Source: Paracoccaceae bacterium (GTDB lineage: Bacteria > Pseudomonadota > Alphaproteobacteria > Rhodobacterales > Rhodobacteraceae). Taken from it: a DNA stretch of 56,651 bases. The stretch is from the NCBI GenBank assembly GCA_021775315.1, contig JAJFIC010000075.1:1-56651 (forward strand), read 5' to 3'. A program made the position numbers and the translations under genes. Under the pieces are notes generated by a model. That model saw only the letters and a program-made list of their open reading frames with translations. It searched no databases and had not been told where the DNA came from. The first letter of the stretch is position 1, and each line of letters starts with the position of its first letter. This document shows positions 25,966 through 33,889 of this stretch, piece by piece.

Positions 25966-26768
25966 GCGGCACTCTCCGTCCGGCCCATGATTTCTTCTTC
26001 CATGTCCCAGATCATCGTCAGGATTTCTTCGCGGGTTTGGTTGTAATCTTTATGTTTTTTGACTTCACGCAGGTCAGCCCCGACACCCATTTCAGCGAAC
26101 GGCAGGTTGTATTCTTTGTGAATGCGGCCCGGACGCGGTGCCATGACGATCAGCCGTTCGCCCAGCAACAAAGCCTCTTCGACCGAATGGGTGATCAGAA
26201 TGATGGTCTTGCCGGTTTCTTTCCACAGTTTCAGAACAAGGCCCTGCATCTTTTCGCGGGTCAGCGCATCCAGCGCGCCAAGCGGTTCATCCATCAGGAT
26301 CACCTCGGGATCATTGGCCAGACAACGCGCCAGCGCCACGCGCTGTTGCATGCCACCGGATAGTTCATAGATCGCTTTGTCTTTGAAATCCTGTAAGCCA
26401 ACCACATCAAGCAAATGGTCAACCGTTTCGTTCATTTTGGCCTTTGCCACGCCGTTCATTTTCGGCCCGAACGCCACATTTTCGCGTACATTCATCCATT
26501 CAAACAGCGCGCCTTGCTGAAACACCATGCCGCGTTCCTGCGCCGGGCCGGTGACGGTGTTGCCGCCAAGGATGACTTTGCCCTCGGTCGGGGCCAGAAA
26601 CCCGGCGACAATGTTCAGCAACGTTGTCTTGCCACAGCCAGACGGGCCGAGCACCGACATCAACTCACCTTGTTTGATGTCAAGCGAGACGTTCTTTAGC
26701 GCCTGAACGGATGTGCCGTTCGGCAAATCAAAACGCATGGAAATATCATCGAGGATAAGTCCGGACAT
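25962..26768 (-). CDS. ABC transporter ATPase (TauB/SsuB type)
   Basis: This 268-residue ATPase drives the importer encoded with its neighbours. Walker A is LGPSGCGKTTLLN, the Q-loop is in GMVFQQGALFEW, the signature is YELSGGMQQRVALARC, Walker B is VILMDEPLGALDALT and the switch His is in ILITHSVEEALLL. It belongs to the nitrate/sulfonate/taurine subfamily. The start follows a GGAGG-type site. The gene order is binding protein, ATPase, permease, and a hairpin separates the first gene from this one. Confidence 0.93.
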   Translation of the reverse strand: MSGLILDDISMRFDLPNGTSVQALKNVSLDIKQGELMSVLGPSGCGKTTLLNIVAGFLAPTEGKVILGGNTVTGPAQERGMVFQQGALFEWMNVRENVAFGPKMNGVAKAKMNETVDHLLDVVGLQDFKDKAIYELSGGMQQRVALARCLANDPEVILMDEPLGALDALTREKMQGLVLKLWKETGKTIILITHSVEEALLLGERLIVMAPRPGRIHKEYNLPFAEMGVGADLREVKKHKDYNQTREEILTMIWDMEEEIMGRTESAA

Positions 26769-26797
26769 ATGCCCCTCCTATGGTTCAAAAACGCAAA

Positions 26798-26835
26798 ACG
26801 GCCCGAGGGGTTCCCCGGGCCGTCAAACCAGTCTT
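26798..26835 (-). terminator. Stem-loop between the binding-protein and ATPase genes
   Basis: The stem ACGGCCCGAGG / CCCCGGGCCGT with a GGTT-type loop lies between the stop of the binding-protein gene and the ATPase start, followed on the minus strand by TTTTGCGTTTTT. Such a partial terminator usually lets the binding protein be made in excess over the membrane parts. Confidence 0.75.
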
Positions 26836-26837
26836 GA

Positions 26838-27845
26838 TTACATGCCCGAAGCTGCGGTCAACGGACCAGCATTCACCGCACCGTCATAGCTGTCGAGGGC
26901 TGCGTCAATCGAACCAGCCGCCACGAAAACGTCTGCAACGCCTTTCATGAATTCCTGGCTTGTGCCGCCCAACCAGCTGGCCGACAACTGATCGGCGACG
27001 CTTGGGAATACAAAGGTCGACATGGTCGACGCTGTCGCGTCTTCATCCATACCGGCGTCTTTTGCAATAACCGGCAGCATTTCAGCGGTGTGATCGCCCG
27101 AATTCCACATGGCATTCGCATCAGCCGTGACTTTCAGGAACTTCGCCAGCAATTCGCCTTCTTCAGCGATAAAGTTTGCCGGCGCGGTTGTGGCGTCAAA
27201 CACCAAAATGCCCAATGCTTCTTTTTCGGCACCTGTCAGCAGGACATTGCCATGCTCTAGCATCCGGCGCAGCGAACCACCCCAGCCACAGACCATGTCA
27301 AGATTGCCCTGTGCAAACGCAGCGGCACCATCCGGCGGCGCCATGTCGACGATTTCCATTGTGCCGATATCCACACCGAAATGCGCCATTTGCTTTAGGA
27401 AACCATAATGCGCGGCAGTGCCGATTGGCACAGCGACTTTTTTACCGGCCAGCTCGCCAGCGCTGTCTTTGTCGATCTCAAGGGCAGCGGCAACAACGCA
27501 ATTGTCGTTGTCAGCGTAAGAGACCGCAACATCAACAACCTGAATATCCTGACCGGCAGAAGCCGCGACAACGAAAGGCGGGATGCCTTGCGAGACCGAG
27601 ATCTGGACATCGCCCGATGCCATAGCTGCTGACATGGCCGTACCTGTGTCAAAGCTGACCCAGTTGACTTTTACGCCCAGTTCTTTGTCATAGGTGCCCA
27701 TGACTTTTGCGTATTCAAACGGCATTGGCCATTCCAGAAAATACGCGACCGTGATTTCGTCTGCTGCGCGTGCGGCACTTGTCCCAAGGGTCAAAGCTGC
27801 GGCAAAGCCGGCGATTGTGGCCATTCCAAGTTTCGTTAGTTTCAT
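26838..27845 (-). CDS. Periplasmic substrate-binding protein of a taurine/sulfonate-type ABC importer
   Basis: This is a 335-residue exported binding protein. The start at 27845 is favoured by AGGGAGAATATC upstream and the signal peptide MKLTKLGMATIAGFAAALTL...ARAADE. The mature sequence has the TauA/SsuA-like two-lobe pattern: ITVAYFLEWPMPFEYAKVMG, FDTGTAMSAAMASGDVQIS, and LAGKKVAVPIGTAAHYGFLK. The ligand is not predictable, because this family binds taurine, alkanesulfonates, nitrate and various N-containing compounds. Next to a demethylating dehydrogenase, an N-methylated amine or N-methyltaurine-like compound is a testable guess. Confidence 0.88.
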   Translation of the reverse strand: MKLTKLGMATIAGFAAALTLGTSAARAADEITVAYFLEWPMPFEYAKVMGTYDKELGVKVNWVSFDTGTAMSAAMASGDVQISVSQGIPPFVVAASAGQDIQVVDVAVSYADNDNCVVAAALEIDKDSAGELAGKKVAVPIGTAAHYGFLKQMAHFGVDIGTMEIVDMAPPDGAAAFAQGNLDMVCGWGGSLRRMLEHGNVLLTGAEKEALGILVFDATTAPANFIAEEGELLAKFLKVTADANAMWNSGDHTAEMLPVIAKDAGMDEDATASTMSTFVFPSVADQLSASWLGGTSQEFMKGVADVFVAAGSIDAALDSYDGAVNAGPLTAASGM

Positions 27846-28173
27846 TGATATTCTCCCTGATTTTTTACTTAAGCGTCTCGCGGTTGCGGCCAAATAAGCC
27901 ATGAACTGCAACTGCGAAGAAAACGCTTGGCGGTTAACATGACGCAGGTAAGGCACCTACGATAGGTCCAATTGGCGTCAAGCACTTGTCGAATTGGACT
28001 CATAGATGGCCCATTTATTCGGTGGATGGTTTGAAGTGGTCGCAAAAGGCACATGCGCTGTTTTAAGGTCTTTTGCTGGGGGCGATAAAAGTCTTAATTG
28101 CATCAGGTAGGACACGCCGCCATCTAACGGTATGCGTGGTTTGGTGCTGTACCGGTTAGGTTGAGATAATCAG
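27846..28173. promoter_or_regulatory. 328-bp divergent promoter region with an inverted-repeat operator candidate
   Basis: No gene is seen here. It holds the promoters of the binding-protein gene (left) and the Na/Pi cotransporter (right). The striking signal is the 8-bp perfect inverted repeat GTCCAATT (27966-27973) and AATTGGAC (27992-27999), centred 26 bp apart. Each half carries TTGGAC followed by CTAT or TCAT. A further hairpin-like stretch, CTAACGGTA with TACCGGTTAG, lies at 28124-28159 just ahead of the cotransporter gene. Confidence 0.45.
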
Positions 28174-29979
28174 ATGATGAAAAAACTTTTGGTGCCGGTC
28201 ATTGTCGTGATCCTGTTATTTGGCTTTTGGATCAGCCCGAATTTTCAGGAAATCTCGGCCGGTGTGGCGATTTTTCTGTTTGGCATGTTGATGCTCGAGG
28301 ATGGTTTCAGGCTGTTCAGCGGCGGGTTTTTGGAAAACCTGTTGGAACGCGCCACCCGATCCGTGCCGCGCGCCATCAGCTTTGGCATTCTGTCGACAAC
28401 AATTATGCAGTCCAGTTCGCTGGTGTCTGTAATTACCATTTCGTTTCTGTCTGCCGGGCTGATCTCGCTGTTGGGCGGGGTCGGCATCATTTTTGGCGCC
28501 AATATTGGCACCACAACCGGCGCTTGGCTGGTTGCGGGCTTTGGCATGAAGGTCAAAATCTCGGCCTATGCGCTGCCGATGCTGGCGATTGGCATTGTTT
28601 TGGTGTTTCAGCGGTCAAAATACATGCGCGGCGCGGGCTATGTGCTGGCGGGCGTCGGGTTCCTGTTCCTTGGCATTCATTACATGAAGGAGGGATTTGA
28701 AGCTTTCAAAGACCAGTTCGATCTGACCCGGCTTGCGATGACGGGCTTTGTTGGCTTAATCGTCTACGCGCTGGTTGGCGCGCTGGCGACGGTGGTCATG
28801 CAATCGAGCCACGCGACCATGGTGCTGATTATCACGGCCCTCGCGTCGGGACAAATTTCTTATGAAAACGCACTGGCGCTGGCGATTGGTGCCAATATCG
28901 GCACAACAATCACGGCCATTCTGGGGGCGCTAAGCGCCAATTTCCAAGGCAAAAGGCTGGCCTTGGCGCATCTGATTTTCAATGTGACAACGGCGGGCGT
29001 CGCCCTTGTGTTCATCAGCCCGCTGAAAATGGCCGTGGATCAGATCAGCATGATGGTCGGCATTGCCGACGGGGATTATGCCCTGAAACTGGCGGTGTTC
29101 CACACGATTTTCAATCTGGTGGGCGTCGTATTGATGCTGCCAGCCCTGCGCCCCCTGATCCGCCTGCTGGAACGCACAATCGTTGAGCCCGTGCCGGATC
29201 TAAGCCAGCCGAAATTCCTGTCTGAGGCGGTGGATGAATTTCCGGCCACCATCGAAATCGCGCTCAGAAAAGAGGTCAAGCATCTTTATGACAATGCGGT
29301 CGAGCTGATCTCGCATGGGTTAAACCTGCACCGGCATGAACTCTTCGCCTCGCAAGACATTGCCGCAACTGTTGCCGCCAGTCGCACGCCGGTGGATTTT
29401 GATATCGACGAACGCTATGAGCAAAGGGTCAAAACGCTGTATTCTGCGATCGTTGAATTCGCCACGCGGGCACGGGCCAAGGATTTACCGCCTGATCTGG
29501 CCGAACGGATATTCACGCTGCGCGACGTGTCAGAACGCATCGTGCGGGCGGTCAAGGCGGTGAAACACCTGCGCCGCAACGCCACGACCTATACGGCCAG
29601 ACGTCGCGGTGCGGTAACGGATATCTATAACGAATTGCGCACGGAAATCGCCCGGATACTGGTCGAAATCCGTAAACTTGATCTAGCAGACCCAGAGGAA
29701 AGAAGCAGTCTTTGGCTGGATCAGGAACGCATACAGATCGAAAGCGATTGTGACAGCACAAATCGCCGGATCGAGTCGCTGATCCGCGACAATTCCATCA
29801 GCGCCCGCGTGGCCACTTCGTTTCTCAACGATTCCGGCTATGCTTACAGCGCCATGCGAGATCTGATCGAGGCGGCGCGCGCCTATTATATCGAAAGCGA
29901 CACGGCCATGGCCGAGGTCGAGCGTATTTTGGCGCTGGATGAAGAAGAAGTTCAACAAATCGCATCTGAAAACGCCTAA
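28174..29979 (+). CDS. Na+/phosphate cotransporter family protein with PhoU-like C-terminal domain
   Basis: This is a 601-residue membrane protein of the PNaS family. Two inverted Na_Pi_cotrans repeats carry the QSS signatures: TIMQSSSLVSVITI and VVMQSSHATMVLII, each followed by an IGANIGTT-type motif (FGANIGTTTGAWL and IGANIGTTITAIL). From about residue 340 a soluble, helical PhoU-like domain follows. It probably imports phosphate with sodium. The first helix starts right at the N terminus (KKLLVPVIVVILLFGFWI). A small coiled-coil gene follows 34 bp downstream and may be co-expressed. No Pho box was recognised. Confidence 0.9.
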   Translation: MMKKLLVPVIVVILLFGFWISPNFQEISAGVAIFLFGMLMLEDGFRLFSGGFLENLLERATRSVPRAISFGILSTTIMQSSSLVSVITISFLSAGLISLLGGVGIIFGANIGTTTGAWLVAGFGMKVKISAYALPMLAIGIVLVFQRSKYMRGAGYVLAGVGFLFLGIHYMKEGFEAFKDQFDLTRLAMTGFVGLIVYALVGALATVVMQSSHATMVLIITALASGQISYENALALAIGANIGTTITAILGALSANFQGKRLALAHLIFNVTTAGVALVFISPLKMAVDQISMMVGIADGDYALKLAVFHTIFNLVGVVLMLPALRPLIRLLERTIVEPVPDLSQPKFLSEAVDEFPATIEIALRKEVKHLYDNAVELISHGLNLHRHELFASQDIAATVAASRTPVDFDIDERYEQRVKTLYSAIVEFATRARAKDLPPDLAERIFTLRDVSERIVRAVKAVKHLRRNATTYTARRRGAVTDIYNELRTEIARILVEIRKLDLADPEERSSLWLDQERIQIESDCDSTNRRIESLIRDNSISARVATSFLNDSGYAYSAMRDLIEAARAYYIESDTAMAEVERILALDEEEVQQIASENA

Positions 29980-30013
29980 GCGCGTAGCGGTAACCTTAAC
30001 AAAGAGAGTAACG

Positions 30014-30277
30014 ATGGCCCTGTCAAAACATGTTGAAAAACTCGACAAATACTACGAGCGGCTGGAAAGCGGCAAAGCAAAAAAGATCAAACCTTCGCAT
30101 GTGGACAAGATCATTCAGAAGCTGAAGGTAAAGCATGCCGAGTTGCAGCAGGAAATTCAGGACAGTCAGAAAGCGTCCAAGAAAGACCGGTTAGAGCGGA
30201 AACTTAGCATCGTGACTGAACAGATCACGCGGGCGGAATGGATGCTGGCGCAAATCACAACACCCGCCCAATCCTAG
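30014..30277 (+). CDS. Small basic coiled-coil protein downstream of the Na/Pi cotransporter
   Basis: This 87-residue protein starts at the ATG at 30014, after AAAGAGAG. The entire sequence is charged and helical, with heptad-like spacing (HVEKLDKYYERLESGKAKKI, then IIQKLKVKHAELQQEIQDS). There is no membrane segment or signal peptide. It follows the cotransporter gene by 34 bp on the same strand. It may interact with the PhoU-like domain, but this is only inferred from position. Confidence 0.7.
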   Translation: MALSKHVEKLDKYYERLESGKAKKIKPSHVDKIIQKLKVKHAELQQEIQDSQKASKKDRLERKLSIVTEQITRAEWMLAQITTPAQS

Positions 30278-30302
30278 AGATATGGTCCTTGGGGCGGGCC
30301 AG

Positions 30303-31592
30303 CTATTGTTGCAGCACTGCATTGCACAACGCATCCACCGCCGTTTCAACCGCTGCTTGCGTCAACGCCAGATCATCGGCGTTGATGGCCAATGAGGCAT
30401 ATAATTTGCCGGGGGATTTGAAGATCCCGGCTTGGCGCAAAGCGTCATTGTAAAGTGTGCCTAGCCGGGCATCCGCTGTTTGCGCACCGCGATAGTCAAC
30501 CACCTTCGCATCAGTGAACAGGATGTCAAACAACGTGGCATCCCCCAGCATCTGATGGTCGATACCGGCCGCAGTCAGGGCCTTGTGCTGCATGTCCCAC
30601 AATGTGCGACCCGTGGCGCGTAAGGTGTCATATGCCCCGTCGCGGCGCAAAACCTGCATCGTTTTCAGACCAGCCGCAGCGGCCACCGGGTTTCCCGACA
30701 AAGTTCCAAGCTGCATCAGCCATTTGTCGGCCCCAACAAGGGATTTGTCGAAATGCTGCATAATCTCGCGACGGCCCGCCAAGGCCGCCAAGGGGAACCC
30801 GCCGCCAATAATTTTGCCAAGGGTGCAAATATCGGGCGTCACGCCATAAAGTTCCTGCGCCCCGCCATAGGCCAGTCGGAACCCGGTGACGATTTCATCG
30901 AAAATCAGCAATACGTTATGCTGGTCACATAGCGCGCGCAAACCGGCCAGATAGCCGGGCAGGGCGGGGATGATCCGCTGTAGCGGCTCAACAATGATCG
31001 CTGCCACATCCACTTGTTCGCTCAGCAGAGAGGCGACCGCCGCCAGATCGTTGAACGGCGCGATCAAGACCTGCTCGGCGACCGTGTCAGGGATGCCGGC
31101 TGAATCCGGGATGGCTTGGGGGAAATTCACCCGGCGGTTCGGTGCAAGGCTCATTTGCGCCTCAGCGCTCATACCGTGATAGCCGCCTTCAAATTTGATG
31201 ATCTTGTTCCGCCCAGTAAAGGCCCGCGCCAGACGGATGGCGTACATATCGGCCTCGCCGCCCGAAGTGACAAACCGCACTTGTTCAGCGCAAGGCACTG
31301 CGCTGCATATTTCTTCGGCCAGCTCGATGCCTTTGGTATTGTTGGCGAAAAAGCTCATGCCTTGCGGAATTTGTTCAAACACTGCGTCCAGAACTTCGGG
31401 ATGGCCGTGCCCCAACAACATCGGCCCGGAACCGATCAGGTAATCAACATATTCGCGTCCGTCTTCATCCCAGACCCGGCTGCCTTGCCCGTTGCGGATG
31501 ATGATACCGGGATCGAAATTGCCAAACCCACCGGCGGGCAGAACCTGTTGTGCGCGGGCGATCCAGTCAGCCTGAGTTTGGATTTTACGCAT
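30303..31592 (-). CDS. Class-III aminotransferase, glutamate-1-semialdehyde aminomutase-like
   Basis: This 429-residue PLP enzyme has the PLP lysine in ICTLGKIIGGGFPLAALAGR. The pyridine-binding Asp lies in VLLIFDEIVTGFR, and the phosphate-binding block is VTSGGEADMYAIRLARAFTG. It resembles HemL, but a true HemL is a housekeeping gene. This one sits in a catabolic cluster with a racemase and demethylases, and its tail LTQAAVETAVDAL differs. I infer an aminotransferase or aminomutase acting on an amino acid or amine formed by demethylation. AAGGA precedes the ATG. It ends 25 bp from the convergent coiled-coil gene. Confidence 0.82.
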   Translation of the reverse strand: MRKIQTQADWIARAQQVLPAGGFGNFDPGIIIRNGQGSRVWDEDGREYVDYLIGSGPMLLGHGHPEVLDAVFEQIPQGMSFFANNTKGIELAEEICSAVPCAEQVRFVTSGGEADMYAIRLARAFTGRNKIIKFEGGYHGMSAEAQMSLAPNRRVNFPQAIPDSAGIPDTVAEQVLIAPFNDLAAVASLLSEQVDVAAIIVEPLQRIIPALPGYLAGLRALCDQHNVLLIFDEIVTGFRLAYGGAQELYGVTPDICTLGKIIGGGFPLAALAGRREIMQHFDKSLVGADKWLMQLGTLSGNPVAAAAGLKTMQVLRRDGAYDTLRATGRTLWDMQHKALTAAGIDHQMLGDATLFDILFTDAKVVDYRGAQTADARLGTLYNDALRQAGIFKSPGKLYASLAINADDLALTQAAVETAVDALCNAVLQQ

Positions 31593-31691
31593 GACGCATC
31601 CTTGGTCAATATTAGGATCGGGCGAAGCGGGTTTTGCCCACTGCGCTATGTTGTTTCGCGTGGTTGGTCCGGGAATATATTGACGTGATTT

Positions 31692-32798
31692 TCACGAATA
31701 CACCGCGACTGCCGCGCCTAGTGCGTCCTCGTCCGGATGCACACCCAGACCCGGCGCCTCGGGCAGGTGTAAGCAACCGTCGATATTGCGTGGCCCACGG
31801 CCCGAAGCGATATCAACCGTCAGCATGTCCTGACAGGCCCATACGCCCAACATGTTATCGTCAGGGATGGTGGCGGCCAGATGCAATGCCTCGGTATCGG
31901 CCAAGACGCTGCCGCCGGTGGCCATGACAAAGCAGTCAATGCCGTGGGCCAGCGCGATGTCACGCATCCGGCGCGCCCGGGTCAGCCCACCAACACGGTT
32001 CAGCTTGATGCCGAAAACCTCGGCCAACCCATCACGCGCGATCCGGGCGGCGTCTTGCAGGGTCACCAGACTTTCATCAACGCTGATCGGGGTGCGTGTC
32101 AGCGGGCGGATCGCGGCAATATCATCCAGCGTTTCGCCGGGTTGTTCGACCATGATACCCAGACCTTCGGTCGCGGTCATGACCCGCATCGCCTGTTGTC
32201 GGGTCCAGGCGCGGTTGACGTCATATAGAATACGCTCATCCGGTTTGCGAAACGCCTCAACATGGCGGATGCGTTCGATGTCGCGCTCAACATCGCCGCC
32301 GACTTTGACGGAATGCACCTTATAGCCACGCTGGCGGTAGCGGTTCATCACGGCCTCGGTCTCTTGCGGCGTGGTCGCACCAACGGACGAGGCGATCGGT
32401 GCCAGGCGACGCGACCCGCCGCCAAGCATATCAGCAATTGGCAGACCTGCGGCTTGCCCCGCAATGTCCCAGCAAGCCATGTCGATTGGGGATTTGGCGT
32501 ATAGATGCCCCGGCAATTGCAAATCCATCGCCCGTTCCACGTTCACCGTCAAACGCGGATCACATCCCAAAATGGCCGGGGCCATAGTTTCAATTCCGGC
32601 GCGAATGCCCGGCCCATGCGCCGGAACATAAGTGTGTCCCCAAGGGGTGCCTTCACCCCAGCCGATGAGACCTGCGTCGGTTTCCAGCTTGACGAATGTG
32701 GCGTCCAGAACCTCAAATTTCAGCCGCCCGCCGGATAGCCAATAGGGATGCTCCAGCGGCAGATCGCGGTGAAATACGCTGATACGGGTGATTTTCAT
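31692..32798 (-). CDS. Enolase-superfamily racemase/epimerase/dehydratase (mandelate racemase/muconate lactonizing type)
   Basis: This is a 368-residue enzyme of the enolase superfamily. The N-terminal capping domain reads ITRISVFHRDLPLEHPYW. The first catalytic lysine is in KVHSVKVGGD. Metal ligands appear in ILYDVNRAW, IMVEQPGET and ISVDESLVT, and the second lysine is in FGIKLNRVGG. This arrangement of a Lys on each side is that of 1,1-proton-transfer enzymes, including the epimerases of proline betaine and hydroxyproline betaine. In a cluster with a Rieske oxygenase and an FAD/GcvT demethylase, a betaine epimerase is the best guess, not a proof. It overlaps the next gene by 4 bp. Confidence 0.85.
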   Translation of the reverse strand: MKITRISVFHRDLPLEHPYWLSGGRLKFEVLDATFVKLETDAGLIGWGEGTPWGHTYVPAHGPGIRAGIETMAPAILGCDPRLTVNVERAMDLQLPGHLYAKSPIDMACWDIAGQAAGLPIADMLGGGSRRLAPIASSVGATTPQETEAVMNRYRQRGYKVHSVKVGGDVERDIERIRHVEAFRKPDERILYDVNRAWTRQQAMRVMTATEGLGIMVEQPGETLDDIAAIRPLTRTPISVDESLVTLQDAARIARDGLAEVFGIKLNRVGGLTRARRMRDIALAHGIDCFVMATGGSVLADTEALHLAATIPDDNMLGVWACQDMLTVDIASGRGPRNIDGCLHLPEAPGLGVHPDEDALGAAVAVYS

Positions 32799-33889
32799 GT
32801 CAGCACCACGATATTGCCGGTATGTTCTTTGGCGATAAAGGCGGCTTGGGCCTCGCGCAATTGTGCCAGAGGATAGGTCGCTGCAAGAACCGGTTTAATC
32901 TCGCCCGCCTCGATATACCGCACCAAGGCGGCGGTGACTTCGGGGTCGATGACGGTTGATCCGGTAAACGTCAGGTCGCGCAGATAGAACGTGCGCAGGT
33001 CCAGTTCAACCATCGGCCCGGCAATCGCGCCAGAACAGGTATAACGCCCGCTGCGTTCCAGAATGTCGATCAGATGCGGCCAGTACGGCCCACCAACGAT
33101 GTCAGCCACCACCGTGATTTTCTCATCCGCCAGCGTTTGGCGCAGGTTTTCAGGTGCGCGCGACAGAATGCGATCAGGGCCGAGCAGGGCGACGTCAGGA
33201 TGCTTGGCGTCCGAGGCCATGGCGATCACCCGCGCCCCGCGCCGTTTGGCCAGTTGAACCAACGCCCCGCCAACCCCGCCGGATGCGCCGGAAATTAGGA
33301 CTGTGTCAGAGGCGGTCACACGTGCGCGCGTCAGCATACCTTCGGCGGTTGAATAAGAACAGCTGAAGGTTGCCAGTTCAGCGTCGCTAAGGTCTGACAT
33401 GACCGGCACAGCGTTGCGTGCCGGAATGACAGTAAATTGCGCAAATCCACCGTCACATTCCGACCCGAAATAGCCGGTTTTATCCTTGTTGTCGGGATCA
33501 AGCGGATCACGCAGCCAATTGTCGCTGATGATCCTTTGACCGATCCGACCGGGGTCAATCCCCTGTCCGACACCGACGATTTCGCCGCAAATATCGGCCC
33601 CCTGAATGCGGGGAAACGTCAGCGGCGCGCCACCCCATGTGGGGTCGTCTGTGTCAACTTCGTCAAAAGCGTCGCCCGAGGTCGCCTCGTTCACCGCTTT
33701 GGAATACCAGCCGGATCGGGTGTTCACATCAGTGTTGTTCAGCCCACAGGCCCGCACCCGGATCAGCACCTGATCTGGCGCGGGTTCAGGGCGTGGCCAA
33801 TCGGTGTGCAGCACCATCTGATCCAACCCGCCATGGCCCATTGTGACCATGGCGTGCATGGTGTCGGGCAGGGGTGTCGGTAGCGTCAT
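32795..33889 (-). CDS. Zinc-less MDR-family alcohol dehydrogenase/quinone oxidoreductase
   Basis: This 364-residue medium-chain dehydrogenase/reductase has a GroES-like N-terminal domain (VLIRVRACGLNNTDVNTRSG). Asn replaces the catalytic Cys of zinc enzymes, so it is of the quinone-oxidoreductase type. The NAD(P) fold shows ISGASGGVGGALVQLAKRRG. It overlaps both neighbours by 4 bp, which marks a tight operon with the racemase and the FAD/GcvT enzyme. It probably reduces or oxidises a carbonyl intermediate after demethylation. The product cannot be named. Confidence 0.85.
   Translation of the reverse strand: MTLPTPLPDTMHAMVTMGHGGLDQMVLHTDWPRPEPAPDQVLIRVRACGLNNTDVNTRSGWYSKAVNEATSGDAFDEVDTDDPTWGGAPLTFPRIQGADICGEIVGVGQGIDPGRIGQRIISDNWLRDPLDPDNKDKTGYFGSECDGGFAQFTVIPARNAVPVMSDLSDAELATFSCSYSTAEGMLTRARVTASDTVLISGASGGVGGALVQLAKRRGARVIAMASDAKHPDVALLGPDRILSRAPENLRQTLADEKITVVADIVGGPYWPHLIDILERSGRYTCSGAIAGPMVELDLRTFYLRDLTFTGSTVIDPEVTAALVRYIEAGEIKPVLAATYPLAQLREAQAAFIAKEHTGNIVVLT

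Noticed and set aside
30303-31592. Calling the aminotransferase hemL
   Set aside because: The fold and motifs are GSAM-like, but the catabolic context and single-cluster location argue against the housekeeping enzyme.
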